Assembly: GCA_045614225.1 (NCBI GenBank)
Contig: JAZLCO010000060.1
Coordinates: 1-26,156 of the forward strand
DNA from: UBA9715 sp045614225
GTDB lineage: Bacteria > Actinomycetota > Coriobacteriia > Coriobacteriales > Eggerthellaceae
Length of the DNA stretch: 26,156 nt
Direction: 5' to 3'
The position numbers and the translations under genes are program-made. Below, piece by piece: positions 8,601 through 16,086 of the stretch (within the stretch, counting starts at the first letter, position 1; each line of letters begins with the position of its first letter). A model generated the notes under the pieces. That model had not been told where the DNA came from. It did no database searches and saw nothing but the letters and a program-made list of their open reading frames with translations.

Positions 8601-11600
8601 ACGATTTCACGAGCGTGTCGGTTGATATCGAAAGCACCTACATCCCGCTTGTCGACGGCGTTGCGAAAGCGAAATTCGCCGTAATTGATGGCTTGGGCAC
8701 AGTCCTTAAGGAAGATGAAGATTATGTCCTGAAGTATTCTCGCTTTGTCGATGGACAGGGGCAGGTGGAGCTAGATGGACCACCAACTGAGCCGGGCTCA
8801 TACGACGTTCAAGTATGCCCTGTTCCTGACGGGCCATATTATAACGAGCAGCAGATCTACTATGGGATCGAGGTCTATGACAAGTACGGCATTGACAGCG
8901 AGGTGTGGTATCCGTCACTGAGGAATAGAGAGTCATTCTCGTATACATCTGCTAGCGGGAACGGCAGGTATATCTATTCCAACGAGACCGAGGAAGTTGC
9001 TCGCAACCTTGTTTTCGATATTTCGAATTACGATAGCGGGAAGACAATTGCCGAGAATCTTGATTTTAAGGTCGAAAATCCAATAGTTGATGAAGCGCTT
9101 CATGCAGTCACCTACGTATTCACCGGCATTGGTAACTATCATGGCACCATACGCACGGTGGTGTATTATGCGGCGAACGCACAGGAGTCATTCGAGGCAA
9201 GGCGCGCGTACACATATGGCTTCATTACTGGGGATAGTGTTGCAACGAGCAACGTTGTCTCTGTCAGCGCAGATGGTACTCTGGTAACTCCTGATGTGTT
9301 CATTCAGGGGTTGATTGCAGGGGTTGACTACAAGGTAGATGGCTTTGAGAATGCAGACAAAGCCGCAATTACAACCGCCAATGTGGGTGACACGGTCTAT
9401 GTGAAGCTCAAGGGTCTGGGTGCTTTCGATGGGTGTGAGCGCAGGATAGCTGCAAATGTTACCGATGTCTCTTCGGCGGTTGGCCTTGACAGCGGCAATG
9501 TGTCCTTCTCGCTATTGAACGGTGTTTATACGCGCTCTGGCAACTCGACTCAGTGGTATCTGCTCAAGAACGCCACTCCGAGCGTTTCTCTCGTCGTGTA
9601 TGGTCGAGGGATGCTGCACCTGGAGAATGGTACCGGTTTCTCCGTCTCGCAACAGTTGGACGGAGACACCATGAACCTCACCGTCTCGGGAATTGCAGGT
9701 TCGCCGGTCAGCGGAAGCGTGACGAAGTCTATCAAGCTCGTCGATCAATTTGATATAAGCACCATTTTCACTTCCAATTCCATTTTCGTTATCGACTCCA
9801 GAGGAAGAGGCGCGTCGAATCAGGGTGGAAAAACCAATCTGAAATACTACGGGGTTCCGTTTGTTCCCAGGATTGGTTTTGGCAACAACGGCCTGACTTC
9901 GCAAGATTACACCTTGATTTTGAAGGATGAGGCAGGATCAGTTGTTCCAGCCATAACCGGCGAGGGCAAGTACACGCTTGTTGTGCAAGGTGTTGGTAAC
10001 TGGACAGGAAAGATCGACTTACCGCTTGAGGTGGCGCAGGAATCGAGCAGCGCTGATCTTTCGGACGCTACCATGACGATCACTGGCGATACCACGCTCA
10101 GCAACGGTGCTGCAGAGCCTGAAGTGAAGTTGTGGTACGCAGGAAATCCGTTGGAAGAGAATGTCGACTACATTCTTGATTACGGTAACAACACGGAAGT
10201 GGGAAATCGTGCATGGGTGAAAGCTACCCCAGCCCAGGGCAGCAAGTTCACCGGCGAAAAGGCGATTAATTTCACTGTTACATCGCAGGTAAAGGTGCTC
10301 TCTGCGCTTGATTACGAAATGCTCCTGGGAACATCTGGTGGCATTTTCAGGCCTGCGCGCACGCTGACGGCTTTCTCCGTAGGTGACGATTTCTCGCATA
10401 TGCCGTCCGTTCTGGTTAACCGCATTTCTGATGGTAAAAACCTCAAGGAAGGTACTGATTACGAAGTTGTTTTCGCCCCCATTTCCCGGACTGGCTTGAC
10501 GTATGTGCAAGTTGTTGGAATTGGCGATTATACAGGTACGATGAGTGCCAACTTCTTTGCAATTGGCTCGAAGTCCCTCGCGAACGTGAAGATCGGATCG
10601 ATCTCGGACAAGACCTACACGGGCAGCGCCTTCAAGCCCTTGCCAGCGCTCTATGACGGCTCCACCGAGCTGGTCAGGAACACTGACTACACGGTCACCT
10701 GGGAGAACAACGTCAACGCAGGTACCGCTAAGGCAATCTTTACGGGCAAGGGTTCGTACTCGGGGACTGTTGAGAAGACATTTACGATTAAACCCAAAGC
10801 ACTCGCCAACACCGATATCACGATCGGCTCGATTTCGGCGAAGGTGTTCTCAGGTAGCGCTTTCGAGCCCAAGCCAGTGCTCAAGTATGGCGACATTACG
10901 CTTGTGAGGGGCACTGACTACACGGCCACCTGGACGAACAACGTCAACGTGGGCACCGCAACGGCGACCTTTACTGGTACGGGCAACTATTCGTTCACTG
11001 TGTCCAAGAAGTTCACGATTAAAGCGAAACCGATCTCGGAGGTTACGATCGGCTCGATTTCGACCAAGACCTACACGGGCAGCGCCTTCAAGCCCCTGCC
11101 CGCCCTCAAGAACGGCGACATCAAGCTGGTTAGGAACACTGACTACACGGTCACCTGGACGAACAACGTCAACGTGGGTACCGCAACGGCGACCTTCACC
11201 GGCAAGGGCAACTACACGGGCACTAAGACGAAGACGTTCAAGATCAACCCGAAACCGATTTCGGAAGTGACAATTGGCTCGATTTCGGCGAAGACCTACA
11301 CGGGCAGCGCCTTCACGCCCTCGCCGGCCCTCAAGAACGGCGACGTCAAACTGGTCAAGGGCACCGACTACACGGTGACGTGGAAGAACAACGTCAACGC
11401 CGGCACCGCGTCTGCAGTCTTCACCGGCAAGGGCAACTACACGGGCACGGCCACGAAGACGTTCAAGATCAACCCGAAACCGATTACTGATCAAGAGATC
11501 ACAATTGGTTCGATTTCGGCGAAGACCTACTCGGGTGCCGCCTTCAAGCCCTCGCCAGCCCTCAAGAACGGCGACGTCAAGCTGGTCAAGGGCACCGACT

Positions 11601-12694
11601 ACACGGTGACGTGGAAGAACAACGTCAACGCCGGCACCGCGTCTGCAGTCTTCACCGGCAAGGGCAACTACACGGGCACTAAGACGAAGACGTTCAAGAT
11701 TAACCCGAAGCCCATCACGAGCGTGACGATTGGCTCGATTTCGACCAAGACCTACACGGGCAGCGCCTTCAAGCCCTCGCCGGCCCTCACGAACGGTTCT
11801 ACCAAGCTGGTCAAGGACACCGACTACACGGTGACGTGGAAGAACAACGTCAACGCCGGCACCGCGTCCGCCGTCTTCACGGGCAAGGGCAACTACTCCG
11901 GCACGGCAACGAAGACCTTCACGATCAAGAAGTCCACGACGCTTAAGCTGGCGGCTCAGTCCAAGACCTACACGGGACAAGCGCTTTCGTACACAGGCAC
12001 GCGCGTCCCGACGGGGGGCACGGTCACCTATACGTACTATTCCGATAGCGCGTGCAAGAACAAGCTCTCGTCCAAGCCCATCAAGGCTGGTGTCTACTAC
12101 GTCAAGGGTACTGTCAAGGCCGACGCTAATCACGAGGCGGCGACATCGGCTGCGGCTAAATTCACAATTAAGGCAAAGCCCATCACGAGTGTGACGATCG
12201 GATCGATCTCGGACAAGACCTACACGGGCAGCGCCTTCAAGCCTTTGCCGGCTCTTAAGGACGGCTCCACCAAGCTGGTTAGGAACACCGACTACACGGT
12301 CACTTGGGAGAACAACGTCAACGCCGGCATTGGGAAGGTGATCTTTACGGGCAAGGGCAACTACTCCGGCACTGTGACCAAGGAGTTCCCGATCAAGAAA
12401 GCCGCTGGTGCACTCGAAGTGTCTTCCATTGCTGGCGTGACATGCGCTCCTGGTGCCGTGCTTGCTGCTGATGAGCTTTTCGTGGTCGAGAACAACACCT
12501 CTGGTGGTGACGTGACCTACGCGCAAACCTCGTCAAACGAGTGCGTGTCCGTTGCAAATGATGGCACAGTTACTGTTGCGGAGAATGCCCCTGCAGGTTC
12601 CTATGAAGTTGTAGTGACAGCAACATCAGCTGCTACTGACAATTACGAGTCTGCGACCGCCGCCGACGTGTCCTTCACGATTACGGTGGAGTAG
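5621..12694 (+). CDS. Giant secreted multi-repeat surface protein
   Basis: The 2357-residue product starts at GTG 5621: AAAGGGG lies upstream at good distance and the product then begins with a classic signal peptide (MKKLWERWTCILVSFTLCIG, cleavage expected after A-F-A28). An upstream in-frame ATG at 5567 would place 18 odd residues before it. After an acidic low-complexity linker (30-130) comes a PPC-like beta domain (135-232). Residues ~235-1300 hold at least eight diverged ~75-110 residue modules with the pattern YTG-P-(I/V) ... G-(I/L)-x-x-Y-x-G. Residues 1656-2261 hold seven near-identical ~75-residue modules (GSIS-KTYTGSAFKP ... DYTVTW-NNVN-GTA), the sixth and seventh separated by a different MBG-like domain (KTYTGQALSYTGTRVP). 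The C-terminus is a short beta domain ending SFTITVE. No LPXTG, GW, SLH or membrane anchor is seen, so it is secreted or non-covalently held. The likely role is adhesion or surface coating (inference). Confidence 0.85.
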   Translation: MKKLWERWTCILVSFTLCIGFVPAQAFAAVGDTASSTGSSDEVAQIQEEPEGGSAEAVGQAAEDPVEGLQAAAPAEEQGDAAVEGDEAVAQQEPAAKVASAQEQTRGVESVEEGVEEGVEEDTETEPNVTTVDPMELGVSYYADLGENDYWVGVFTALQDGAYVFTSSDNSDDTYGTLYSDADLTDVLVSDDDSAGNRNFSVSYELSAGQTVYLKAEGFNGREASFVVSAAYIDIYNLSNGQLELNSEVYLWTGDPVEVIGWVYTAMGSSVSLNDDFEWVFWDADEQPISGAPSDLGTYFVSARGIGDYSGETTKQQFRIVDKNDISGGQWIIEGVSECEYTGNPIDLPEIQIYCYDEELGDVHLTADQEFQLAYWTDDEGNKLSGAPKNPGYYYAVLEGIGDYHGEARYGIEITDNEGLYASHNIGDESHFYNWLDKRYFQYGQPLELSNYVKICRWSDSDGWVPLVEGTDYELLYYKHEDGSQLTGEPTEIGKYIAVFSGKSPYVGTCELAFNIVDMADPDAPKDISDWYWNKNYTSTYEYTGSPVDVPDFEICHWNDEYSADIYLVRGVDYQITSYYSFETEQFLDSAPIEKGYYSALAQGIGEYEGEYEIRFQICDPYNIADGNYWYFSSDTFYTYTGEPIELDTIRFYRDSTDLVLNQDYRFVRYEDTNGKALDSAPVGPGWFAAVYEGIDPYYGTRKVSFSICDPYDIGSDFWYSYTDSDDNQIEYTGNPVVLSGIHIYRTDSESGQDINLEEDVDYKLSYYLDRRSNRLDEAPANPGWYRAVYTGISPYKGEFKRSFRIVGDDTDLTFAHFDLIKDTFSYTGEPVTIRGYSAYTSNENYIDRGAYEFVFFNSQGAEISAPTEPGDYKVAIRAIDGSGYKGTSSSVNFSILDQYDIRGYEGSYPNRTSNFAETGSPIVLPILYLNGAIDGVWTGLVQDKDFKLDHFETLDGETLSQAPSAKGEYFAVYKGLEPFFGYNRQYFKICDRYDFTSVSVDIESTYIPLVDGVAKAKFAVIDGLGTVLKEDEDYVLKYSRFVDGQGQVELDGPPTEPGSYDVQVCPVPDGPYYNEQQIYYGIEVYDKYGIDSEVWYPSLRNRESFSYTSASGNGRYIYSNETEEVARNLVFDISNYDSGKTIAENLDFKVENPIVDEALHAVTYVFTGIGNYHGTIRTVVYYAANAQESFEARRAYTYGFITGDSVATSNVVSVSADGTLVTPDVFIQGLIAGVDYKVDGFENADKAAITTANVGDTVYVKLKGLGAFDGCERRIAANVTDVSSAVGLDSGNVSFSLLNGVYTRSGNSTQWYLLKNATPSVSLVVYGRGMLHLENGTGFSVSQQLDGDTMNLTVSGIAGSPVSGSVTKSIKLVDQFDISTIFTSNSIFVIDSRGRGASNQGGKTNLKYYGVPFVPRIGFGNNGLTSQDYTLILKDEAGSVVPAITGEGKYTLVVQGVGNWTGKIDLPLEVAQESSSADLSDATMTITGDTTLSNGAAEPEVKLWYAGNPLEENVDYILDYGNNTEVGNRAWVKATPAQGSKFTGEKAINFTVTSQVKVLSALDYEMLLGTSGGIFRPARTLTAFSVGDDFSHMPSVLVNRISDGKNLKEGTDYEVVFAPISRTGLTYVQVVGIGDYTGTMSANFFAIGSKSLANVKIGSISDKTYTGSAFKPLPALYDGSTELVRNTDYTVTWENNVNAGTAKAIFTGKGSYSGTVEKTFTIKPKALANTDITIGSISAKVFSGSAFEPKPVLKYGDITLVRGTDYTATWTNNVNVGTATATFTGTGNYSFTVSKKFTIKAKPISEVTIGSISTKTYTGSAFKPLPALKNGDIKLVRNTDYTVTWTNNVNVGTATATFTGKGNYTGTKTKTFKINPKPISEVTIGSISAKTYTGSAFTPSPALKNGDVKLVKGTDYTVTWKNNVNAGTASAVFTGKGNYTGTATKTFKINPKPITDQEITIGSISAKTYSGAAFKPSPALKNGDVKLVKGTDYTVTWKNNVNAGTASAVFTGKGNYTGTKTKTFKINPKPITSVTIGSISTKTYTGSAFKPSPALTNGSTKLVKDTDYTVTWKNNVNAGTASAVFTGKGNYSGTATKTFTIKKSTTLKLAAQSKTYTGQALSYTGTRVPTGGTVTYTYYSDSACKNKLSSKPIKAGVYYVKGTVKADANHEAATSAAAKFTIKAKPITSVTIGSISDKTYTGSAFKPLPALKDGSTKLVRNTDYTVTWENNVNAGIGKVIFTGKGNYSGTVTKEFPIKKAAGALEVSSIAGVTCAPGAVLAADELFVVENNTSGGDVTYAQTSSNECVSVANDGTVTVAENAPAGSYEVVVTATSAATDNYESATAADVSFTITVE
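10586..12402 (+). repeat. Seven-copy intragenic tandem repeat (225-231 bp units)
   Basis: Units begin at 10586, 10817, 11042, 11267, 11498, 11723 and 12191; lengths are 231, 225, 225, 231 and 225 bp for the first five. The sixth unit is followed by an unrelated domain before the seventh. Units 3-6 share long identical DNA stretches including third codon positions, and unit 7 is closest to unit 1. The codon use here (ACC, GGC, AAG-rich) is noticeably more GC3-rich than the diverged modules in the first part of the gene, which suggests recent amplification or homogenisation. Confidence 0.9.
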
Positions 12695-12719
12695 AGGGAT
12701 TTGAGAGATTCTTCCACTA

Positions 12720-12751
12720 AGCCGGACCCTTTCGGGGCCGGCTTTTTTTCG
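12720..12751 (+). terminator. Rho-independent terminator
   Basis: GCCGG-A-CCC, loop TTTC, GGG-G-CCGGC followed by seven T residues, 26 bases after the stop of the giant gene. A textbook intrinsic terminator for that transcript. Confidence 0.9.
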
Positions 12752-12780
12752 GCTTCGGAAAGGGAATGCGCGGGTCAGGA

Positions 12781-12861
12781 ATAGCTCCTTTTCACGGGAA
12801 AGCCCTTATCACAGGAAGGCACTTTTCACGTGATAGCTCCTTTTCACGGGAAATCCCTTTT
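12781..12861 (+). repeat. Duplicated TAGCTCCTTTTCACGGGAAA motif
   Basis: The motif ATAGCTCCTTTTCACGGGAA occurs at 12781 and again at 12833 (52-bp spacing), with a diverged partial copy (GGCACTTTTCACGTGA) between them. It lies directly after the terminator of the giant gene and before the VanZ-start repeats. The AGCTCCTTTT core also recurs at 13016-13025 inside the vanZ-like gene. No coding role is evident. Confidence 0.6.
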
Positions 12862-12870
12862 CCGCGCATA

Positions 12871-13023
12871 TTGTTGACATCTTCGCCTCGTGGATACGCT
12901 CGAATTGAGGTATGGTCCTTTTGCCGGCGTCATCGCCTGATGGATGCTCTCGAATCGAGGTACGGTCCTTTTTTGTTGGTATCATCGATTCATGGACACT
13001 CTCGAACCAAGGCATAGCTCCTT
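12871..13023 (+). repeat. Three ~50-bp tandem copies of the VanZ start region
   Basis: Copies end at 12920, 12970 and 13023. Each contains an ATG/GTG followed by GA(T/C)-(A/G)C(G/T)-CTCGAA and then a TATGGTCCTTTT-like tail; the third copy is the actual 5' end of the vanZ-like gene (ATG 12992). In the upstream copies the same reading gives V/M-D-T/A-L-E-x-R-Y-G-P-F, matching M-D-T-L-E-P-R-H-S-S-F of the gene. They look like partial duplications of the gene start. Confidence 0.7.
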
Positions 13024-13453
13024 TTCGAAAACTCTTGCATGGATTGCTGTCATCGTATGGGCAGTGTTCATCTTCGTGGCGAGCGCCAAGAGCAGCCTCG
13101 ATTTCGACACGGGTAACGGCCCGTTGGAGTTGGCTAGACGCTGGTTGGCCGATGTGCTTTCCAGCTTGATGGGCTATCCAGTCGATCCGTCGCCCATTGG
13201 CCACTTCAGCGAATATCTCGTGTTCGGTGCCTTGTTGCTCAACGCGTTGCGCATGCATGTGAGAATGCGTCCATCGCGCGTGGCTTTGTGCGCCATTGCG
13301 ATTGCCGCCGTATACGCCGTAAGCGACGAGTTCCACCAGGTGTTCGTCCCTGGTCGCGAGTGCGATCCCATCGACTGGCTCATCGATGTTGCCGCTGCAG
13401 CAATTGCCGCAAGCGTCTTTGCAATCGTTCTTAAAAGCCGCAATCGCCATTGA
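12992..13453 (+). CDS. VanZ-like membrane protein
   Basis: The 153-residue product has four hydrophobic segments (about 13-31, 72-86, 97-112, 129-147) and the conserved VanZ-family pattern: H71-F-S-E74 before the second helix and S-D-E113-F-H115-Q-x-F-V-P-G-R122-x-C-D-P-x-D128 before the last. In the family, VanZ gives low-level teicoplanin resistance, and related proteins are general membrane proteins of unclear function. The start is ATG 12992, with the mature family pattern beginning soon after; a longer frame from 12944 only adds translated repeat sequence. There is no good Shine-Dalgarno upstream, which is notable because the upstream DNA consists of copies of the gene's own beginning. 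No vancomycin-resistance genes are nearby. Confidence 0.8.
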   Translation: MDTLEPRHSSFSKTLAWIAVIVWAVFIFVASAKSSLDFDTGNGPLELARRWLADVLSSLMGYPVDPSPIGHFSEYLVFGALLLNALRMHVRMRPSRVALCAIAIAAVYAVSDEFHQVFVPGRECDPIDWLIDVAAAAIAASVFAIVLKSRNRH

Positions 13454-13509
13454 CAATAGTGTATCTGCAACCCTTTATGGCCTTTCGCAAGATTTGCTGC
13501 TGATGAAGC

Positions 13510-13740
13510 CGCAATCCATCTGCGACTCTTCACAGCATTTGGTATGAATTGCGACTGAAGAAATGCAGTCTGCCAACGACCTTTCATCGCATCCCTTGAG
13601 AATTGCAGCCGAAGAAGCTACGGTTCATTTGCGAATGATCTGCGAAGCGATAACGGTCCATCTGTGAATGTTTTCCAGGGCATCACGGTTCAGCTGCGAT
13701 TGCTTTGAGAAGCAATTGCGGTTGCAGCAATGGATTACTT
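13510..13740. repeat. Degenerate 32-33 bp non-coding tandem repeats
   Basis: Between the vanZ-like gene and the DUF559 gene, ACGGTTCA / ACGGTCCA-type units begin at 13620, 13653 and 13685 (periods 33 and 32), each followed by a (T)TGCGAATG/TGTGAATG-type segment and a GAAGC/CAGGGC segment. Earlier, more decayed units can be seen from about 13510 (GCAATCCATCTGCGACT). No coding frame follows them and no stem-loop dominates. Function unknown. Confidence 0.55.
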
Positions 13741-13757
13741 GTCTACGCTGAAGCGCA

Positions 13758-14699
13758 ATGGCCGAAGCGGGAAACATAGTGATTGCAGACGAATCTGCCC
13801 TCCATCTATTGCTGCATAGCGATCTTGCTGCGCGCGCTGAATCGACCGACACGCTCGAGAGCCCGCTCGGCCAGCTTGCTTTGACGCCGCAGGGGATGAC
13901 GGGTTTCAATCTCGACAACCGGTTGTATGGCGAACATCCCGTCAAGTTGCTTGTCAATGATGCCGCCCAAAGGCGGAAAAGTCGAGCTGTCGAATGCCGA
14001 TATTCGAAGCTCCAGTTCCCTCCTGGCTCGTTCTTGCGATTACGCGATGGCTTATATGCGACCTCGCCGGAATTGACGTACGCACGCATGGCCGACAGGC
14101 GCTCCGAAGCGCGATTGGCAGAAATCGCCACCGCGCTGTCTGGCAGGTATTATCTTGCCGATAAAGTCAGGGATCGGAGCGGCTACCTCACAAGTGTGTC
14201 TCAATTGCGCGCATATTTAGCTCAGCTTCCGAGTTTGCGAGGAGGGGTTAAGGCGCGCCGTGCGCTCGATTTTGCGATGGATAATTCTGGTTCGCCGATG
14301 GAGGGCAAATCGATGTTGCAGTTTTGCATGCCCAAGCGGTGCGGTGGGTTCCATTTGCCGTTCGATTGCATGAACTTCGACATCAGGACAGGCAAAACTC
14401 GCGCTTTCTATGAGCAAAACGAGTTTTGCGTCGACCTAGCGTCAAGGTCCTTAAAGGTTGCCATCGAGTTTGACGGGGGCGTCCATCTCGATTCGAGCAA
14501 GGATAAAAGGCGTCGCAATGCTCTGATGGCGCTCGGTTGGACCGTTTTCCCCCTCGAGAAGGATGTGCTCTACAGTCCAGCAAAGACTGAGCAGTTTGCG
14601 TTGCAGGTCGCCAAGTTTATGGGTCTTCGAATCCAACGGCAGAAGAGCTGGGACGAAGCGTATGTCGATCTTCGAAGGCAGCTTGATTTGCCGGCTTAG
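13758..14699 (+). CDS. DUF559/Vsr-like nuclease-fold protein
   Basis: The 313-residue product has a C-terminal domain with the DUF559 / Vsr-like PD-(D/E)XK pattern: F-C-V-D226-L, then V-A-I-E237-F-D239-G-G-V-H243, then D-K-R-R-R-N-A-L-M-A-L-G-W-x-V-F-P-L. These positions match the usual acidic pair and His of the DUF559 group, so the active site appears intact. The first ~200 residues form a separate region of unknown fold (SELTYARMADRRSE... YYLADKVRDRSGYLTSV) resembling the N-terminal portion of AbiEi-like or other DUF559 proteins. Its biological role is unknown; DNA nicking or phage defence are guesses. ATG 13758 has only a weak purine-rich sequence upstream. The gene sits alone between two non-coding repeat fields. 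Confidence 0.65.
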   Translation: MAEAGNIVIADESALHLLLHSDLAARAESTDTLESPLGQLALTPQGMTGFNLDNRLYGEHPVKLLVNDAAQRRKSRAVECRYSKLQFPPGSFLRLRDGLYATSPELTYARMADRRSEARLAEIATALSGRYYLADKVRDRSGYLTSVSQLRAYLAQLPSLRGGVKARRALDFAMDNSGSPMEGKSMLQFCMPKRCGGFHLPFDCMNFDIRTGKTRAFYEQNEFCVDLASRSLKVAIEFDGGVHLDSSKDKRRRNALMALGWTVFPLEKDVLYSPAKTEQFALQVAKFMGLRIQRQKSWDEAYVDLRRQLDLPA

Positions 14700-14715
14700 T
14701 AGAATGCTTGGACAG

Positions 14716-15145
14716 TTAGGGCGGGGAACGGCCGCGCTTCTTGGCTTGTTAGGAGCTTGGCGGAGAGAGAGGATACGTTTCCTGGCTTACTAGGAACTCA
14801 GGGGTTAAGAACAAGCGTACCTTCCGCCCTGCTAGAAACTCGAGGGTTGGGAACAAAATCACGCTTGGGAATCGTAAAAAAATGCTCTCAAGTGCCATTT
14901 TTCTAGCTCAAGCTATGGTTGAGTTATTCCCAACTCCCACATTCCTAACTTAACCTTGAGTTGGGTTGTTCCCAACCTCCGCATTCCTAGCTCAAGGTAA
15001 GGTCGATTCATTCCCAACCATCATTTTCTTAACATAATTAATGCGAGAGAAGGTGGGGTGTTAGGAAACAGGGAGTTGGGAACAGGCGCGCTTTAGCCTT
15101 GCTAGGAAACAGGGGGTTGAGAACGCACGCTCTTCTTTAGATGTG
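14716..15145. repeat. 42-bp-period repeat array with an inverted centre
   Basis: Units marked by (C/T)TAGGAA ... GGGTTGGGAAC begin at 14716, 14749, 14790 and 14832 on the plus strand. Units beginning 14903, 14945 and 14987 carry the complement core (TTCCCAAC) and repeat at exactly 42 bp. Units at 15061 and 15102 return to the first orientation. The total is about nine units, with an AT-rich break at 14874-14902 and another at 15029-15060. There is no coding frame and no identical spacer/repeat alternation. Confidence 0.75.
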
Positions 15146-15371
15146 AAGGAACAGATCCTGGGGAGAGGGGCTGCATTCTGCCGCATCTCGTGCAAATCCC
15201 AACTTGCGCCCCGCAAAAGCATCATTTACCATGTGGACTGTCCTTTTATTCCCTATCTAATGCATATGCAGGCAGGTGCGGTGCGTCGTGCGTCACCTGC
15301 TGAGCATGCAGGCAATCCCGCGGCGGCGCATGCAAGCGCGTAATGCGGGCAATCCCATTGAAGGAGGAGCC
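15146..15371. other. Leader region of the aldolase gene
   Basis: There is no gene here. A hairpin-capable GCAGGTG/CACCTGC pair (about 15273-15302) and a direct repeat ATGC(A/G)GGCAATCCC (15306-15319 and 15343-15356, 37-bp period) precede the strong AAGGAGGAG ribosome-binding site at 15361-15369. A clear promoter could not be assigned. Confidence 0.4.
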
Positions 15372-16052
15372 GTGAAGTTTTTTCTGGACACCGCTGACCT
15401 GAACGAAATCGAAGAGGCTGCCAGCTGGGGTGCTCTTGCGGGCGTTACCACTAACCCGACGCTGTATGCGCGCATCGGTGGCAAACTTGATGATTTCCAC
15501 AACCACATCAAGCGCATCTGCGACATCGTCGACGGTCCGGTTAGCGCCGAGAGCGTTGCCATGACCCGCGACGAGATCGTGCGCGACGGCCGCGAGCTGG
15601 CCGCCATCGCGCCCAACGTGGTCGTGAAGGTGCCCACCATGGTCGAAGGTCTGGCCGCCACGCGCCAGCTGGCTGACGAAGGCATTCCGGTCAACATGAC
15701 GCTGTGCTTCACGGTGCCGCAGGCCATCTTGGCCGCCCGTGCTGGCGCGCGCTACATCAGCCCGTTCATCGGCCGCTTCGACGACATTTCCGAGGACGGT
15801 CTCGACCAGCTGAACAACGTCGTGCAGGCCATTGGCAACTACGACTTCACGAAGAGCACCGTCAACGGCGAGCAGATCGAGATCATCGCAGCGTCGGTGC
15901 GCTCGGCCAACCACGTGACGCAGGCAGCGCTCATGGGCGCCGACATTGCCACCGTGCCGTTCGGCGTGTTGAAGAAAATGGTGCAGCATCCGTTGACCGA
16001 CCGCGGTCTCGATGCGTTCATGAAGGATTGGGAAAAGGTCCAGAACGCTTAA
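15372..16052 (+). CDS. fsa: Transaldolase / fructose-6-phosphate aldolase (TalC/FSA family)
   Basis: The 226-residue product has the short TalC/FSA form of the class I aldolase barrel: MKFFLDTADLNEI at the start, G-V-T-T-N28-P29 in strand two, the Schiff-base lysine K86 in V-V-V-K-V-P, N-M-T-L-C-F-T-V-P-Q-A, and S-P-F-I-G-R-F-D-D. Family members either transfer dihydroxyacetone units between sugar phosphates in the non-oxidative pentose phosphate pathway (TalC) or cleave fructose 6-phosphate to dihydroxyacetone and glyceraldehyde 3-phosphate (FSA); the sequence alone does not settle which. GTG 15372 is the start, because AAGGAGGAG lies 3-5 bases before it and the protein then begins exactly at the family N-terminus; longer frames add 32 residues of leader. 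It is followed by the rho leader and is probably transcribed separately or with read-through. Confidence 0.9.
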   Translation: MKFFLDTADLNEIEEAASWGALAGVTTNPTLYARIGGKLDDFHNHIKRICDIVDGPVSAESVAMTRDEIVRDGRELAAIAPNVVVKVPTMVEGLAATRQLADEGIPVNMTLCFTVPQAILAARAGARYISPFIGRFDDISEDGLDQLNNVVQAIGNYDFTKSTVNGEQIEIIAASVRSANHVTQAALMGADIATVPFGVLKKMVQHPLTDRGLDAFMKDWEKVQNA

Positions 16053-16086
16053 CGCGTAGATTCAGGCTTGCAGCGGGGTTGTTCAG

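Noticed and set aside
10850..12526. 558-codon minus-strand open frame opposite the repeat block
   Set aside because: It mirrors the tandem repeats of the plus-strand gene, which has signal peptide, ribosome-binding site and recognisable modules; the antisense product is Arg/Val-rich low complexity.
14716..15145. Possible CRISPR array
   Set aside because: Units are diverged along their whole length, reverse orientation in the middle, and show no constant repeat with variable spacers; no cas genes nearby.
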